A DNA stretch of 64,000 nucleotides from Rotaria sp. Silwood1. Lineage: Eukaryota > Rotifera > Eurotatoria > Philodinida > Philodinidae. The DNA lies in the NCBI GenBank assembly GCA_905250075.1, contig CAJNOP010000003.1, positions 4,418,692 through 4,482,691 on the forward strand. The letters run 5' to 3'. Below the pieces are notes generated by a model. That model saw only the letters and a list, made by a program, of their open reading frames with translations. It was not told the DNA's origin and ran no database searches. Below, in pieces: positions 1 to 12,841 of the stretch. Position 1 is the first letter of the stretch, and every line of letters starts with the position of its first letter. Made by a program: the position numbers and the translations under genes.

Positions 1-3000
1 AAAAAAATATTTGTATATTCTTTCATGCGATAACATTAACGCGTACTTGAGCAAATTTTCATGTGTGGTAGCTTGAATATGATTTAGTCATTGACACGTT
101 CATATATATATATATAATGTCATGATGATTTATGCTTATATAGAGACAGTATTATCGCGTAGTCATATGTGTTCTTCTTTTTTCTTGATTGCAGATGACT
201 GGTCGTAAAATTCTTGTAGTGGTTTTCATATCATAATTCATTTATCAGAGAAAAAATTTCGATGAAATGTCAACTGATTTTCTATTGTAAAAAAATGTTC
301 TTCTAAATCATTCTTTTTATTTTTCTTTGTTTTCGCTGATAATTAATAGTTAAAAAATTCTTCACACAGTCCAATTAAACCTAAGAACATGAGGAAAACA
401 TTTGATAGATGTAAAATTCTATCAAAGACATTTTTTGGCTTCTATTGTATTCACGTTTTGTTTATTCTTTATCACTTCTTGACTACTAAAACATTCTTCT
501 TTAGGACACAGTTCTTTTTACCATTTCTATTTTCTTAAAGAGATAGTAAAGAAAAGGATAAAGTTCTTGTTCTTTCTAATAATTGAGATATCAACAAAGT
601 TAATAATAATTGACAAGCCAGAAAAGGAAAGAACGAAAAACTAGATCAAGTGAATGTCAATAGAAATATAAACAATTTTCTTTTCTTTTTTCATTATATC
701 TTTTTTTATTAATATATGTTATACAAGGAGAAAACCAATATTCTACTCATTAGTTTCATCGTTTTTATTGTAATGATTTAAGACACGAAAAAATGTTATC
801 TATGTCTTATATCTTCTATTGTGGTCTTTCTTAATATCTCGTTATGCGCATCGTCAGTCAGACAAAAACAAGATACCATAAAAAATTGTCGTTTATTGTT
901 TTTCTTATTCTTATTAAATAAGACCTAATAAAGCAAACAATTTCTTATATATACATCTTTACTTGATGACAGCATCTTAACATCATCGTTTTTTTTCCAA
1001 AAATGTCCCACTGCCCACTAGAGATTATGCGCCACAATAGATGACAAAGTGCATCATGTAGATTGGCGTACTAACGAGTTGCCAAATGCTTGTTTGCCTG
1101 CTTAATAGAGAAAGAGAAAAACGAGAAGAAGAGAGGCGAATAAGAGTGTAACTACACCGACTGATTTTGTTCGGCTCAATATTATTATTTGTAATAGAAG
1201 CACTAGAAGAGAAAAAAATGTTAGCGCAATGAAGTGATCGTCATTGATGATGATGCAGCAACTCCATCATTTATATCATAAAGAAATGTGACCCAAAAAA
1301 AAACAAAAAATGACATGAACATAATGGTAAGTACTTCGTTCTTTTATCTCCACAAAAAAGATAACAAAATCTGATTAAACTTTGCTTTTTACATTCATAC
1401 TTGCATATTTCATATTATAAATATAAAATTAACTTTGAGAACACGTTATGAATCAGTTCATCTTTGAAATAAGCTCTTTTTTTTTCTACATATATATATA
1501 TAAATTAGTTAATAAGGTCCTGTAGCATAGTTATATTATACTATATTAGTTAATTTGATAATGGCTTTTCCTCTTCTAATATAATCAAAATACATAACAT
1601 ATGAATGATTAGTGATCAGACATGCACAAAAGAAAAAGAAACAGAAACAGAAAAAATGTAAATATTTTGACTCAATGTGCTTAAGATAATAATCGATGTT
1701 CTTTATCTAAATCATTTTCGGATGAAAAACATTCGCACCCACACCTAAACCAGACAAAAATAAATATAATTAAACACCTTGCTGGCATGATTACGTAAAA
1801 TAATGATTGTTTTGAGAACCAATTAATGTATTCAAATAGATTTTTCTCATTGTGTTAGTTATCCTCTTGTGAATTATAAATAACTAGCTAATGTCTTATT
1901 CAATTTTTACATAATTTTTCTTAGCTATTTGATTTTTTTATATATTAATCTTTATAAGTATGTCTTTTATTTCTTAATATCATATGGTAAATGTCATGCG
2001 TTCAACATTTTCTATTTTTGATTGATCAATAAATACGAAAAATGAGTTTATATGTATTTAAGATTGAAGTGTCCTTCTCTGCCACTAACGTCACTTGTTC
2101 TTTCCTTTTTTTTATCGTTATTTACTGATCAATTATGAGTGTATTTTTTTTTTCGTTTTTTTTTCTCTCTCTGACATGTTACAGTGCAGGTGATGATTCG
2201 TTCTACGCAATCTCTGTTCTGTTCACTAGTTTACTATAGCGCAGTCGTTATAACATACATATATTAATCAATGTGTGTATACGAATACAAACCAACCAAA
2301 AATTAGTATGTTACTCATGAATGCTTTTTATTGTTTACTGCATATATATTGCTCCATATTACACTAACTCATATAAATGTAGGTTCATCGTCATTCCGAT
2401 ACATCCATTTATTTAATTTTATCTTTGATTTACTTCAATAATATTACAATAAACTTCAATGAAAAGAGCTAATAATTAGTTGATAAACTATGAAGAGAAT
2501 TTATTAAATGTCAAAATGAACAAAATAAAAAACTTCTAATGGAACAATTTTGACAGTAGTTGAAAGAAGAAGGAAAAATGCAAGTATAAAAATCAAGCAA
2601 AATTTGGAAGAGCAGTTTCTGAGTAAGAATACTCAGATTCTTTTCATCCGAAGAAAGAAGAAAGAACACACATACACACAAACGCATAAAAATATTTTTT
2701 CTTTTCACTACCCGTTCTCTCTCTTTCTCTCTTCCTATACGCGATTGTAGCTTGTAGGATAATGTATATTTGTCATCAATATTTCAAATATATATATATA
2801 TAGGTATATATGCCATCGTCACTTGTTGACACTATGAAGTGCAAGTTTTATTTTTATTTTAAAGTAAACAATTTGTTACATTAATTATCAAATTAAATAA
2901 TTTTTTATCTGCCTAAAAAGAAAAGTTTCATGTATGTTGACTTGAAGATTTTTGTTTTCTTTTTTTATTAATACGTGTTCATACACGTGTGAAAGTCTCT

Positions 3001-3178
3001 TCAGAACAAGTTTGTAGATAAATAGACTTACAAGCATATTTACTAAGTTTTTTTTTCTGCTGCATATTAAAAAAAATCACGATAGATGAATTTTTTATCG
3101 CAAACCTATTTGCTCAGATAGATGTATATAGTTTTTTTTTCTCTTTTTACTTTTAGACTGAAATATAATGATAATAAG
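1..3178. other. Intergenic or 5' flanking DNA, nothing recognised
   Basis: About 3.2 kb of very AT-rich DNA with many poly-T and poly-A runs and short TA microsatellites (for example 104-117 and 1491-1502). The only open frames are short and low in complexity. A pyrimidine-rich acceptor (ttttag, ending at 3156) just before the first coding ATG suggests that a 5' untranslated exon of the next gene lies somewhere here, but I cannot place it. Confidence 0.6.
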
Positions 3179-4820
3179 ATGACACGTAATAATAAATCTG
3201 AGCTAACTTATTCTCCAAGTCGTTCAACAACAAATACAAGCTTTAATGATGATAGTTTTTATAATTTACCTGATCTTTCCAACTTAAAAGACAATGAAAA
3301 ACAGCATATATTGAATGTTTTAGGACGTGATGAAATTCTTCGTAGTAAACATTTATCACGTTTTATGTGCGTATATATATATATATATAAGTTGTAGGTA
3401 TAGTAAAACATATTTTTCTAATTTAGACAATTAAGAAAAGAAGTTAATGAACTTGAACAACAATCTCCACCAACATCAACATCTGTATGTGCTCGATGTC
3501 AAACACCATTCGGTTTTATATTTAACACGGGTGCTACATGTCCAAAATGTGGTGCAAAAGTTTGTAAACAATGTCGACTTATGTATAATGTTAATGACAA
3601 TGGATGGTTATGCCAATTGTGTTGTAAACAGATGTAGGTTCAAAAGAAAAATACACCAAAAAAAAAGATTATTCCGACGCCGGGAATCGAACCCGGGCCT
3701 CCTGCGTGAAAGGCAGAAATCCTAACCACTAGACCACGTCGGATACATTTATATGTTCCATAGAAAATTCTTTTAAACAATTCTAATATGATTTTTTTAG
3801 GCAACTATTGAGTTATTCTGGTGAATGGATATATACTGGTCGAAGTAATCTTCGTAAAGATTCATCAACTGCATCAGAAGTTATACGCAAAACACTTTCA
3901 CCCACAATTTCCATTACAAGTGAGATTGATACATTATTCTAATTTTAAAAAAATGATTATTTTGTGCTTTTGATAGATTTGAATCATATATCGAGTTCGG
4001 ATACTGAAACTGAAGATATTACTAGTCCATCCAATAGAATAAATTCAGCGTTTCAACAAAATCAACTTAATCAACATAATTCAAATAATAATGTCAATCG
4101 AATGATTGTTCAAACTATAACCGACGAAGAAAAATTGGATTCCATTAAAAAAACTGTTCAAAAACGTCCATTTAGTATTTCACCAACTCAACCAATATCT
4201 CCACGAATTCGTCAATTTTCACCTTCAACTATTCTGACAGGTGGCTCGTCGGATGATGTTGATTCATTATTTGATCAATCAACAAATTATACAGATCGTA
4301 CATCATTATCAAGTATTCGTATGAATACAAATGATCAATATCGAGAAAGAAGTTCATCAACACCAAAAAGTATTCATTCATTATCAACAAACCAAAATGA
4401 ACGTAATCAAATAAATAATAATGATAGAGGCAGACGTCCACTTGATTGTGCATCTGTTACATCATCTGAATGGGGTGCAGAATCAGAAAGAGGTGAAACA
4501 AATTTACAGCCACCAGTTACTCCAAAAAAACGTAAATTAGAAAAAATTAAATTAAAGAAAACATTTTTTTTAAATTTTTTTTCCGATACTATTTTCTAGA
4601 TGGTTCAAAACAAAGTTTAGCATCACGTATGCATCTTAGTGGTTCAATTCAAAGTATACGTGATGTTGTACATCGTATTCCAAAGTCACAACTGTCAACA
4701 TCACGTACATCAATAAATTCTGAGCAAAAGCCTAAATCTGACATTTTAGATACAACATCTTCAAAAATACCTAATGAACAAAACAAATCAAGTATGTATC
4801 CGACGTGGTCTAGTGGTTAG
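3179..4820 (+). CDS. Synaptotagmin-like protein, N-terminal Rab-binding (SHD/zinc finger) block
   Basis: Five exons read in one frame: 3179-3366, 3427-3633, 3801-3919, 3977-4531 and from 4600. The first part matches the Slp homology domain of Slp/granuphilin/bitesize proteins: a DLSNL..NEKQHIL..LGRDEIL helix, an LRKEVNELEQQ helix, a zinc finger built from CARC, CPKCG, CKQCR and CQLCC, then the second helix with SGEWIYTGR. In the family this domain binds GTP-Rab27-type GTPases and directs secretory vesicles. After it comes a Ser/Asn/Thr-rich linker. The last exon either uses donor gtatgt at 4792 or reads into the tRNA-Glu gene and stops at 4818-4820. The tandem C2 domains expected next are encoded from 5568. 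I could not find a convincing splice junction linking the blocks, so this may be a SHD-only transcript or the 5' part of one long gene. ATG 3179 was chosen because it follows the 5' UTR acceptor and opens the SHD frame. Confidence 0.75.
3672..3743 (-). tRNA. tRNA-Glu (TTC), in an intron
   Basis: A 72-nt cloverleaf on the minus strand. The acceptor stem TCCGACG pairs with CGTCGGA and is followed by discriminator A. The anticodon stem-loop is CTGCC-TTTCA-CGCAG with anticodon TTC. The T arm is GGGTTCGATTCCC. It lies inside the third-exon intron (3634-3800) of the synaptotagmin-like gene, antisense to it. It matches the plus-strand copy at 4799-4870 base for base. Confidence 0.95.
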
Positions 4821-4870
4821 GATTTCTGCCTTTCACGCAGGAGGCCCGGGTTCGATTCCCGGCGTCGGAA
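4799..4870 (+). tRNA. tRNA-Glu (TTC), second copy
   Basis: Same 72-nt sequence as the copy at 3672-3743 but in the opposite orientation, 1.06 kb away. A run of T at 4872-4882 follows the gene, as expected of an RNA polymerase III terminator. The gene starts 7 bases after a possible splice donor (gtatgt at 4792). If that donor is not used, the reading frame of the host gene ends on a TAG inside the tRNA D-arm. Confidence 0.95.
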
Positions 4871-5567
4871 TATTTTTTTTTTTCGTTTGTTTCTTTTTCT
4901 ATTGGACATATTTTTCCATACACATAATTATATGTCTATAAACTATATTTAATATACATTCGTAGTATTTTTATTATTATTATGCGAAGGTATCTCTACA
5001 ATTATTTGGTATTTTAATAATTCTTGATTGACATAGCACATGTCATCTATATACATTTCGCTTTCAATTTTATTTAATGGAAAGTAATTAATCATAAATG
5101 ATTAAATAGAATGAGATTTTTCCATATAGTTATAAAATAGAAAATATATCTAACTACTAGACAATTATATTCGAATGAAAAAAACTGAACATTCTTTGAA
5201 AGACTTATCAATTGTCGTCATCATTATCTATATATTATACAAGGCATAGTCCATCGAATAAGAATATGGTAGAATAAAAAAGAACTTTTATGACGTCAGT
5301 AATATTTGGTAAAAAAAAAAAAGATGACAACATATTCATTTTAACTCGCACATTACTAACATGGCTATCTCCCTTGCATGAATAATTGGTTACACTTGAG
5401 CGAACATATTTAAATTAACGACAATTACTGTTTGTATTGTATATATATTGCACGTGAAAACTTCGTCATTATTTATTTTGTACAAAACAAACAAATCGTA
5501 ATCGAAATATAAACTTATTTATTCAAAATATTCATGTGGAACATTGATTTGTTCATATAAAAACATC
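4871..5567 (+). promoter_or_regulatory. Spacer between the two synaptotagmin-like coding blocks; possible internal promoter
   Basis: Seven hundred bases with no coding frame. Between 5461 and the ATG at 5568 there is no AG acceptor dinucleotide, so the downstream exon is hard to enter by splicing close to its ATG. This makes a second transcription start for the C2 block likely. Related animal genes such as Drosophila bitesize make SHD-lacking isoforms from internal promoters, which fits. No TATA box was assigned with confidence. Confidence 0.35.
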
Positions 5568-8500
5568 ATGACCGAACTTTATTCACATGAACATCAACAA
5601 CAAGAAGAACTTTCTAATCAATCACCAATAAAAATGCCAAGAGTTTATTCATCAACAAACCATCATTCAGATATTAATAAAACTTTGACTGATCATAACA
5701 ATGAAAATAATATGTGTAAAGAAACTTTTGAAGTTCAAACAACTCAACATTGGAAATTAAAAACATCAGATCAACAACAATCAACAAATAATCAATTTTC
5801 TCAAACATTTATTGATCCACGCTCATCAACACATACTAATAGTATTTCCAATCTGTCCAATGAAAGTCTATCAAGTTATACTGATAAGAATAGTAATAAA
5901 GATGAATTACCAACCATTATTGACGAATCAGAAAAACCAATAATAAAATTGAAAAAAAGAACAACACCAATGTCTAATTCTCATCGACATCGAAGACATA
6001 ATTTAAATAACACTACAATATTATATGATCCCTTGAATCATCAAACACTTACAAATTGTAATAAAACTGACTTTCTTGAAACGAAAAAACCCAGAAAAAA
6101 AACTTCAAAGTCAGTACCTATTTTTATTCCACCAAAGAAATCATCAACAAAATCACATACATTTTCTTCTACATTTCCATTTGATGATTCACTTCAGATT
6201 AAAAAAAGCCCTATTCACCAACGACAAAATACATCTGATAATAATAATAAACATAATTCTTCATCCATTACGAATTGGACATCGGCTTCATCAACATCAA
6301 CACCGCGTTCCAATATGCAATATTCAAGTAATTTAGATGATGAAGATTCAAGGGATAAAAATTTATTTACACGAAAAAAAAAATCTAACATGAAAGATCA
6401 AAACATTCATTCATCATATGCACCTTATTTTGATATTCCATTGGCTATATTCATTACAGATCCAAATGGGCATTCACATAAATTCAATCTAGATACTGAT
6501 ATACTAGAAAACTGTAATAATGATGAAGAAGTTTTTGATGATGATTTGATTCCAACTGACGATAATACATTATTTCCAAATACTGCATTCGATATTTCTT
6601 CATCATCACAAGATATAATAAGTCAACCGGGATCATCACCAACTTCTGATAGACATAGTTTACAAAGTATTGGCGAAGAAGAAGAAGAAGACGAAGAAGA
6701 AAGTGATCAGGATAATCGTAATATTTATTCAAAAGAACTTGAGCGTATTGAAGCATCGGCTCGATCACGTGAAATAAATTTTAATCCACCAAATAAAGAT
6801 ACTGATAAAAATCAGTATAGAAATGATAAAGAATTATTAGGTCGACGATGGAGTGATGGTAGTTCTCGTAACGAAAAAGAAGAAACTTCATCAACAGAAT
6901 CATCAATAATAAAAACAGCAAGTGCAATATCTATTGCAAAACCAAACGAAAATCCACCACCTAAATTATCGATAACAAGATATATTCTTAGGAAATTACA
7001 TATAACATTATTAAGTAAAGATGATGCATCAAATATATCATCATCACCAACAAAGTCGGAACGAAAACGTACTGTACGCCGCTCAACGGACAAAAAGCGT
7101 TATCAAACACAATAGAACTTTTCTTTTCTCGATTTGAAAATTTTCTTTCTTGCATCTATATAAATTAGTTTTTTTCATTTTTTTTTTATTATAAGGTTTT
7201 TTTATTTTTAATTTATTCAGATTCTCGCATAAACTTATCACCAACAATTGATTCTAATTCAAAGTCCCAGTCAAATATTAATATTCATGAATCTTCAAAT
7301 AGTCTCGTATCAAATGAATCCATTCAAAGACGCAAGTCAAACACTGATAGTATTCAATCAACAAATAATTCTTATCGTTTTAATAATAATAATAATAACA
7401 AACAGACAATAGGAGAAACATTTGGTAGCGTTGGAAATCTTGATACAATTGATAGTGATGAAGATGACGATGATGATATTGATGGAAAATTTGAAAAAGC
7501 TAAAGTGGTAAGTCGAAAAAATAACGAAAACAAAATTATTTTTATTAGAAACAGAAAAACCAAAAAGAAATAATCGAGGAAAATTTTTTCATCATAAATG
7601 CTAATATTCCTAAATTGTTGAGAATATTACACTCTAGGGTTTAGCCAATCGTGCAACTTCCTGTATGGATATGCGTGTAAGTTTATAAGGAATGCTTGAT
7701 TAGATTTTTTAATGCTTTTCTATACTAACAAAACAGTTTATCCTTATATCCATTGTATAAAAATGTTTTTTAGGGCTCACAATCAAGTATAAATTCTACA
7801 TTAAGTGAAAAAAAAGCTCGTTATGGTCTTGATATATCTGGTACAATTGAATTGAAATTAACATATACAATAACAACAGGTGCATTAGATATTTTAATAT
7901 ATAATTGTAAAAATTTAGCTCGAGCAAAAAAAACTCAAGGATCGGATCCGTAAATATTTTAGCTTTAAATCTGTAACTTCATTCATTCACATTGATTTTT
8001 TTTTTATTTAGTTACGTTAAAGTGTATTTATTACCTGATCGTTCAAAAAATAGCAAACGTAAAACATCCACTAAAAAGAATACTGTTGATCCAGTTTTTG
8101 AAGAAAAACTTCGTGTAAGATTGTTCTTTTGTTGGTGTTTATAATAAAATTTTGATGAAATATATTTTATTATTATAAATAGTATCATGTAACTAAACAA
8201 GAATTTGAAACTCGTGTTTTATGGATATCAGTATGGAGTCAAGCAGCATTAGGACAAAATGATTTTCTTGGTGAAATACATATTCCATTATCTAATTGTA
8301 CGTTAGATAAAACACAAGAATACCAATTATTAGCTCAAAAGCAAAAAAATGATGTGAGCTTTTTTTTTTTCTTTTTCTTTCGGAAGGAGATTTCTTGCTA
8401 TTTTTCTTTTTGAACATAGTTAACACCAGTTATTGCACCAACAGTCGATTCAGGTGAAATACAATTTCAATTAACATTTATTGAAAATCCAAAACATAAA

Positions 8501-8972
8501 GATATTGGAACATTACAAGTACATTATATTGAAGGAAAAGCTATTTTTTATGGTAAACATCAAGTTGAGGCAATTTGTAAAGGGTAAAAGAAAAGTTATT
8601 TTATTGATATTTAATTAGAATTCAATCTAATTTAGTTTATTAATGCCTGATAATGTTAAACGAAAAATACCAGCAATACGTAAAGGTCCAACACCTAAAT
8701 GGGAAATACCATTACGATGGGATGGTGTACGTCGTGATAATTTAGAAAATACATCCATTGAAATAAGTATTTGGTCTCAAGAACGTTTTCGAAAAGCAAT
8801 GATTGGTTTTGTACGTCTTAATCTTGCAAGAGGACATTTTGATAATAAACCAGTTAAATGGTCAGATGCAACAAAAGCAGAAAAATCAGCTTGGGAAACA
8901 TTTCTTCGTCAACCAACGGCAGTACATTATTTTAGACTTCCATTACGACCAGCAACTGTTGAAAAAAAATAA
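5568..8972 (+). CDS. Synaptotagmin-like protein, linker and tandem C2 (C2A-C2B) block
   Basis: Exons: 5568 to about 7069, 7221-7507, a 39-nt phase-0 microexon 7638-7676, 7774-7949, 8012-8114, 8183-8353, 8420-8583 and 8636-8972. The large first exon encodes a Ser/Asn/Thr-rich linker with a run of Glu and Asp near 6676-6715. C2A follows (SGTIELKLTYT..GALDILIYNCKNL..GSDPYVKVYLLPD), then C2B (GEIQFQLTF.., GPTPKWEIPLRWDG, SIEISIWSQ), ending in the WSDATKAEKSAWETFLRQP tail typical of Slp proteins. In C2A only the Asp of SDPY remains of the usual Ca2+ ligands (loop 3 reads VWSQAALGQND), and C2B shows none, so Ca2+-independent phospholipid or SNARE binding is inferred. The first exon's donor is uncertain: gt at 7070 or a few codons later. 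Likely role: vesicle docking or cortical membrane organisation. ATG 5568 was chosen because the region upstream offers no acceptor. Confidence 0.75.
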
Positions 8973-10780
8973 TTTACTAAATGTTTATAGCCGGTGCTTT
9001 ATTATTATCATTATTATTATGATTATTATAAATAGTGACATATTGATTAAGAATTTATAAAACAAAAACAAAATCGAGTTGCTTTTTTTTATGTGCTTGT
9101 CATTCAAGAAGGTGCTCTTAGTTTCCTAAAGAATTCAATAAAAGTTTCTTTAATTTAAAAATGTTCAGAAACTTTACTAATTGAACCAAATGTTGTTGTT
9201 TTTGTTCGTAAATTATAAGCGACTGCACTTGTATTCTGACTAACTCCATAGAATTTATATTGTGTGTGTACTCTATATGAGCTAACAGTGACTTAAAGTG
9301 ATTGTCCAACGACCGCTTATTCAGTATTTAAGTCGATTGAATTTGCTTTCTAGAGTTCATAATGTTGTGAAAGCATCATTGAATTTAGTATTGGCCATGT
9401 GTTGTACTGTTATTATGATGGAAATATTGATTACGTCAAGAGAACAACTTACTGTTACTTTTGCACAAGCATGTCAAGAATCTATTTTGAATAAAACACA
9501 ATCATCGGCTGTAAAGTTAGATGCCAATAGAAAAAGAAACGCAATTGAGATATTTCGTTTTTTTTATATAGATCATAATATGATTATTTTAACATTGACA
9601 TTAGTGTAGCTGATCTACTTCTATCACTACTTGTCTAAAACAAAAAAAAGGATATATTATGTAGTATAACACCAAGCATTAACTAACTAATGAGCTTACT
9701 GAACTAGCTGTCATGCTTCAATTAGTTGTCGTAGTGGTACTATAAACTAAAGAAATATATGTCAGATTATTTAAACTCAAAGATTTGCACTATGAATAAG
9801 ATTCCTGTAGTAGTTGTGCTAATTGTTGTATTTGATATCGAGTCTCTTGATTACAGCGATTATTCTACTTTTGTTCACGTTAACGGTTTAGTTAACTATT
9901 TTTAATTTTAACTTTGATGAATAATATCAGAAGATCTAAAAAACACCCCTAAGTAGTCATTTGACATTTACCATTTACATAAGACTAAATAATGCATTTC
10001 ATATATAGAATGAAGAAAACTTAAGTTAGAATTGACGCATGCAATATCTTCTAATCAATGTATGTTTATTGATTTCAAAATTTATTTCATTCTCCGTCCT
10101 CTACATACATTGCAACTTAAGTTAACAATCCCCTCAAAAAATGTCGCACTTACATGACTTAATACGTCACAAAGAAATGTGATCTTTTTATTGCTCTATG
10201 GTGTAATAAAACTTTTTATAAAACAACAACATCGAAGCGAGAAACATATCGTTAGATAAGATTGTCACTTCTGACCTTATCAATGTACATTTATAAAAAA
10301 AAAAGAAAATATCCAATTATATGAATGAAGAAACATATGATCGATTGTTTAAAGATCTATACATCGAAGTTTGTCTTCACGTAGAATGAGTTTCTGAACA
10401 AATAAGACAGCAATTGAATTTCTCTGTAAAAATTAAGCTCTAAGTTTGTCTGACTTCGGCAATTATTATAAATACAGCAACATTTTTGGTGAAAAAATAA
10501 ACATTTTCCGTCCAAACTCTAAAATAAGCTGACATCTATATTCATATCTATGAAACAAGAAGTTTATTCTAAAAGCCTAAGACTATTTTTCCCTTTTCTT
10601 TCTCTATCACATAACAATAACAACCTATGAACACAACAAATGACGAGAACAAAAGTGTTGTATTTCTTATTTAAAAATGTTCTCAAAAAAAAACTTAAAT
10701 TTCAGTTAACTATTGCAGCTCACACCGTTTAAGTATTTGCACATCTCTTATAGATTTATAGACGGCGAAGTCATGAGGCT
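8973..10780. other. Intergenic, nothing firmly recognised
   Basis: AT-rich spacer. An open frame at 9298-9609 (plus) has no recognisable motif, no flanking splice sites and unremarkable composition. I treat it as chance. Confidence 0.5.
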
Positions 10781-11600
10781 TGGATAGACTCAAACATTTG
10801 TTTTTCATTCTGTTAGAGTGATAGATTTATACAACGCATCAAAATTCTTGTACCCACGACAAAATATTTCACCGTCTTCAGTAGAAAACAATAACATTTT
10901 CGTATAGTAAAGCTGATCTAGAAAATGATGTTCTTGAGGAAATATTCAATTTTCTATAATTGAATGTTGGACATCAAATTGCTAATGACTTTGAGTAGTA
11001 ATACGTTGTTACAAGTGCATAAGAATTTTACGAGGAACTCGACTAAGATAAACTACAAACTGTTGAAAGTTTTCTTCACCTTTAGTAGCTAAACTTCCAT
11101 GTCTAAGACACATTTTCCACAAACTGAGTAAACACATAACGTAATTCCTTTTCTTTTGTGAACATTGCTACTTCATCAATATTTTGTTTTTCAATAAAGT
11201 CAATTAAAGACTTTTCTTTCAAGAATCCAGTTTATATGCAGATAAATACTGGTGTGTTTCTTTACGTACACATTTCTTTTTTAACAGAAATTGCGAATCT
11301 CCTCCGAAGATTACCATCTATATGCGGCACAATGTGTAAGTCGGAAATAAGAAGCATTAAGTGCGCTTCAGCTGAATGGCATAAAAGGATTCCACCTTCC
11401 TGCCTATTCTTGACTTCATAGAAAGGATCTTTTAAAGGTGTTGAGTCCACTTTAAATTTTAAAAAATATTTCATTGTCTATCCAGCGACTTTCACTTATT
11501 TGAATAGTCTGTCCATTAACTATTGTTACAAAACATGTACAATACAGGCTTACTAATCACTGTTAACAGATAAAATGCACCAACAAATAGTTCTATATAG
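10780..11600 (-). pseudogene. Decayed minus-strand coding relic, family not recognised
   Basis: On the minus strand several stretches look like real protein but sit in different frames separated by stops. From high to low coordinates they are: FVTIVNGQTIQISESRWID near 11.5 kb; a 70-residue frame at 11262-11474 containing GGILLCHSAEAHLML and DLHIVPHIDGNLRRRF; SLIDFIEKQNIDEVAMF near 11.2 kb; ENFQQFVVYLSRVPRKI near 11.05 kb; and LYYTKMLLFSTEDGEIF near 10.9 kb. Order and strand are consistent with one inactivated gene or transposon open reading frame with multiple frameshifts. I do not recognise the family and propose no function. Confidence 0.4.
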
Positions 11601-11939
11601 CGATTGAAAAGACCAACAAATACAGTGTGCATTTACTGGCGACATCTTTCAATCATATTTATTTCCTTTGCTATATATTATCAAAGAATATTAATTATTC
11701 ATATTCAAATACAACTGGTCAACAATGATGAATATATGAAAATCTTATTGGTTAAGAGTCTCCTTTTGACATGATTCATGAATAAAAAAATTTCCTATCT
11801 CAATGATTGATTCGAACACTGTTGTTCATTGACGTTGTTTCTTTTTATAACTAATTTGTTTAGCCATCATTGCCTTTACAACTGTACTTAATAGATAGTT
11901 TTTGAAACAAACTTAAATCGTCAATCATCATTGTTCATT

Positions 11940-12841
11940 ATGGAAAAACTCAAAGAATTATTTCATACAAAAACACCAAAAGAAATCATGCAAGAAAATA
12001 AACGAGCTATTCGACGAGCAAGACGTGAACTTGAACGTGAAAAAAATCGTTTAAATAATGAAAAAACACGAAATGAGAATGAGATTCGAAAATTAGCTGC
12101 TAAAGGCGAACAGGTATATCTATTGGTTTTAAATTATATCTCGTTTAACATCCTTCAATAAGTAGAAAGCTTTACGAACATATGCAAAAAATATTGTTAG
12201 TCAACGAAATCAAATAAATAAATTAGGTGCTATGGATGCCACATTATCAACACTAGAATCTGAAGCATCATCAATGAATGCTCAAATGACAATGGCTAGT
12301 GTCATGGTTAAAACAACAAAAACATTAGCAAGATTAAATCGAATGGTTTAGTTTTTGTTTATTATTTTTCTTTTTATCAATATTTAATCGAATATTTTTT
12401 TCAATTAAGATGCCATTACAAGATTTTCAAAAAACGATGCAAATGTTCGAACAAAATATGACTGCTAATAATATTAAACAAGAAATGATGAATGATGCTA
12501 TGGATGCTGCTTTTGAAGGAGATGAAGATGAAGAAGCAACGTAAGACAATAGCAAAACAAAAAATTTTTTTAATTTAGTTCAAAATTAATTTTCTAGTGA
12601 TGAACTTGTTGATCAAGTACTTAATGAACTTAATATAAATATTGCTAATCAAATTCCAAGTAAGTTAATCTACATAACAAAATAAAAAGAAATAATTGAT
12701 TGATTGGTTTTTATTGTAGCCGCACAAAATGGTGCATTAGCAGGTCGTGTTGCTAATCCTGGTCAAGGTCAACAAGCACAAGCGATATCAACTGCTGATG
12801 CTGATTTAGAAGCTCGTTTAGAAGCTTTACGACGAAATTAA
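11940..12841 (+). CDS. CHMP2A: Charged multivesicular body protein 2 (ESCRT-III, Vps2-like)
   Basis: Five exons: 11940-12113, 12166-12345, 12410-12540, 12598-12659 and 12720-12841. The product aligns along its length with CHMP2A/Vps2. It has a basic N-terminal helix (KTPKEIMQENKRAIRRARRELEREK), a middle helix (KALRTYAKNIVSQRNQ), EEMMNDA-like and acidic GDEDEEA segments, and a C-terminal MIT-interacting motif DLEARLEALRRN that ends the protein. ESCRT-III subunits polymerise on endosomal and other membranes and recruit Vps4 for membrane scission. The start is the ATG directly before the conserved EKLKELFHTKTP segment. An AATAAA sits about 43 bases after the stop. CHMP2B is an alternative name, but length and tail fit CHMP2A better. 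Confidence 0.9.

Noticed and set aside
2511..2750. Open frames on both strands near 2.5-2.75 kb
   Set aside because: Short, low in complexity, overlapping on opposite strands, with no motif or splice context.
9298..9609. 103-codon plus-strand frame
   Set aside because: No recognisable domain and no flanking splice or promoter evidence; length is compatible with chance.
11158..11421. Plus-strand frame of 87 codons
   Set aside because: Antisense shadow of the minus-strand decayed relic, which has the more protein-like composition.
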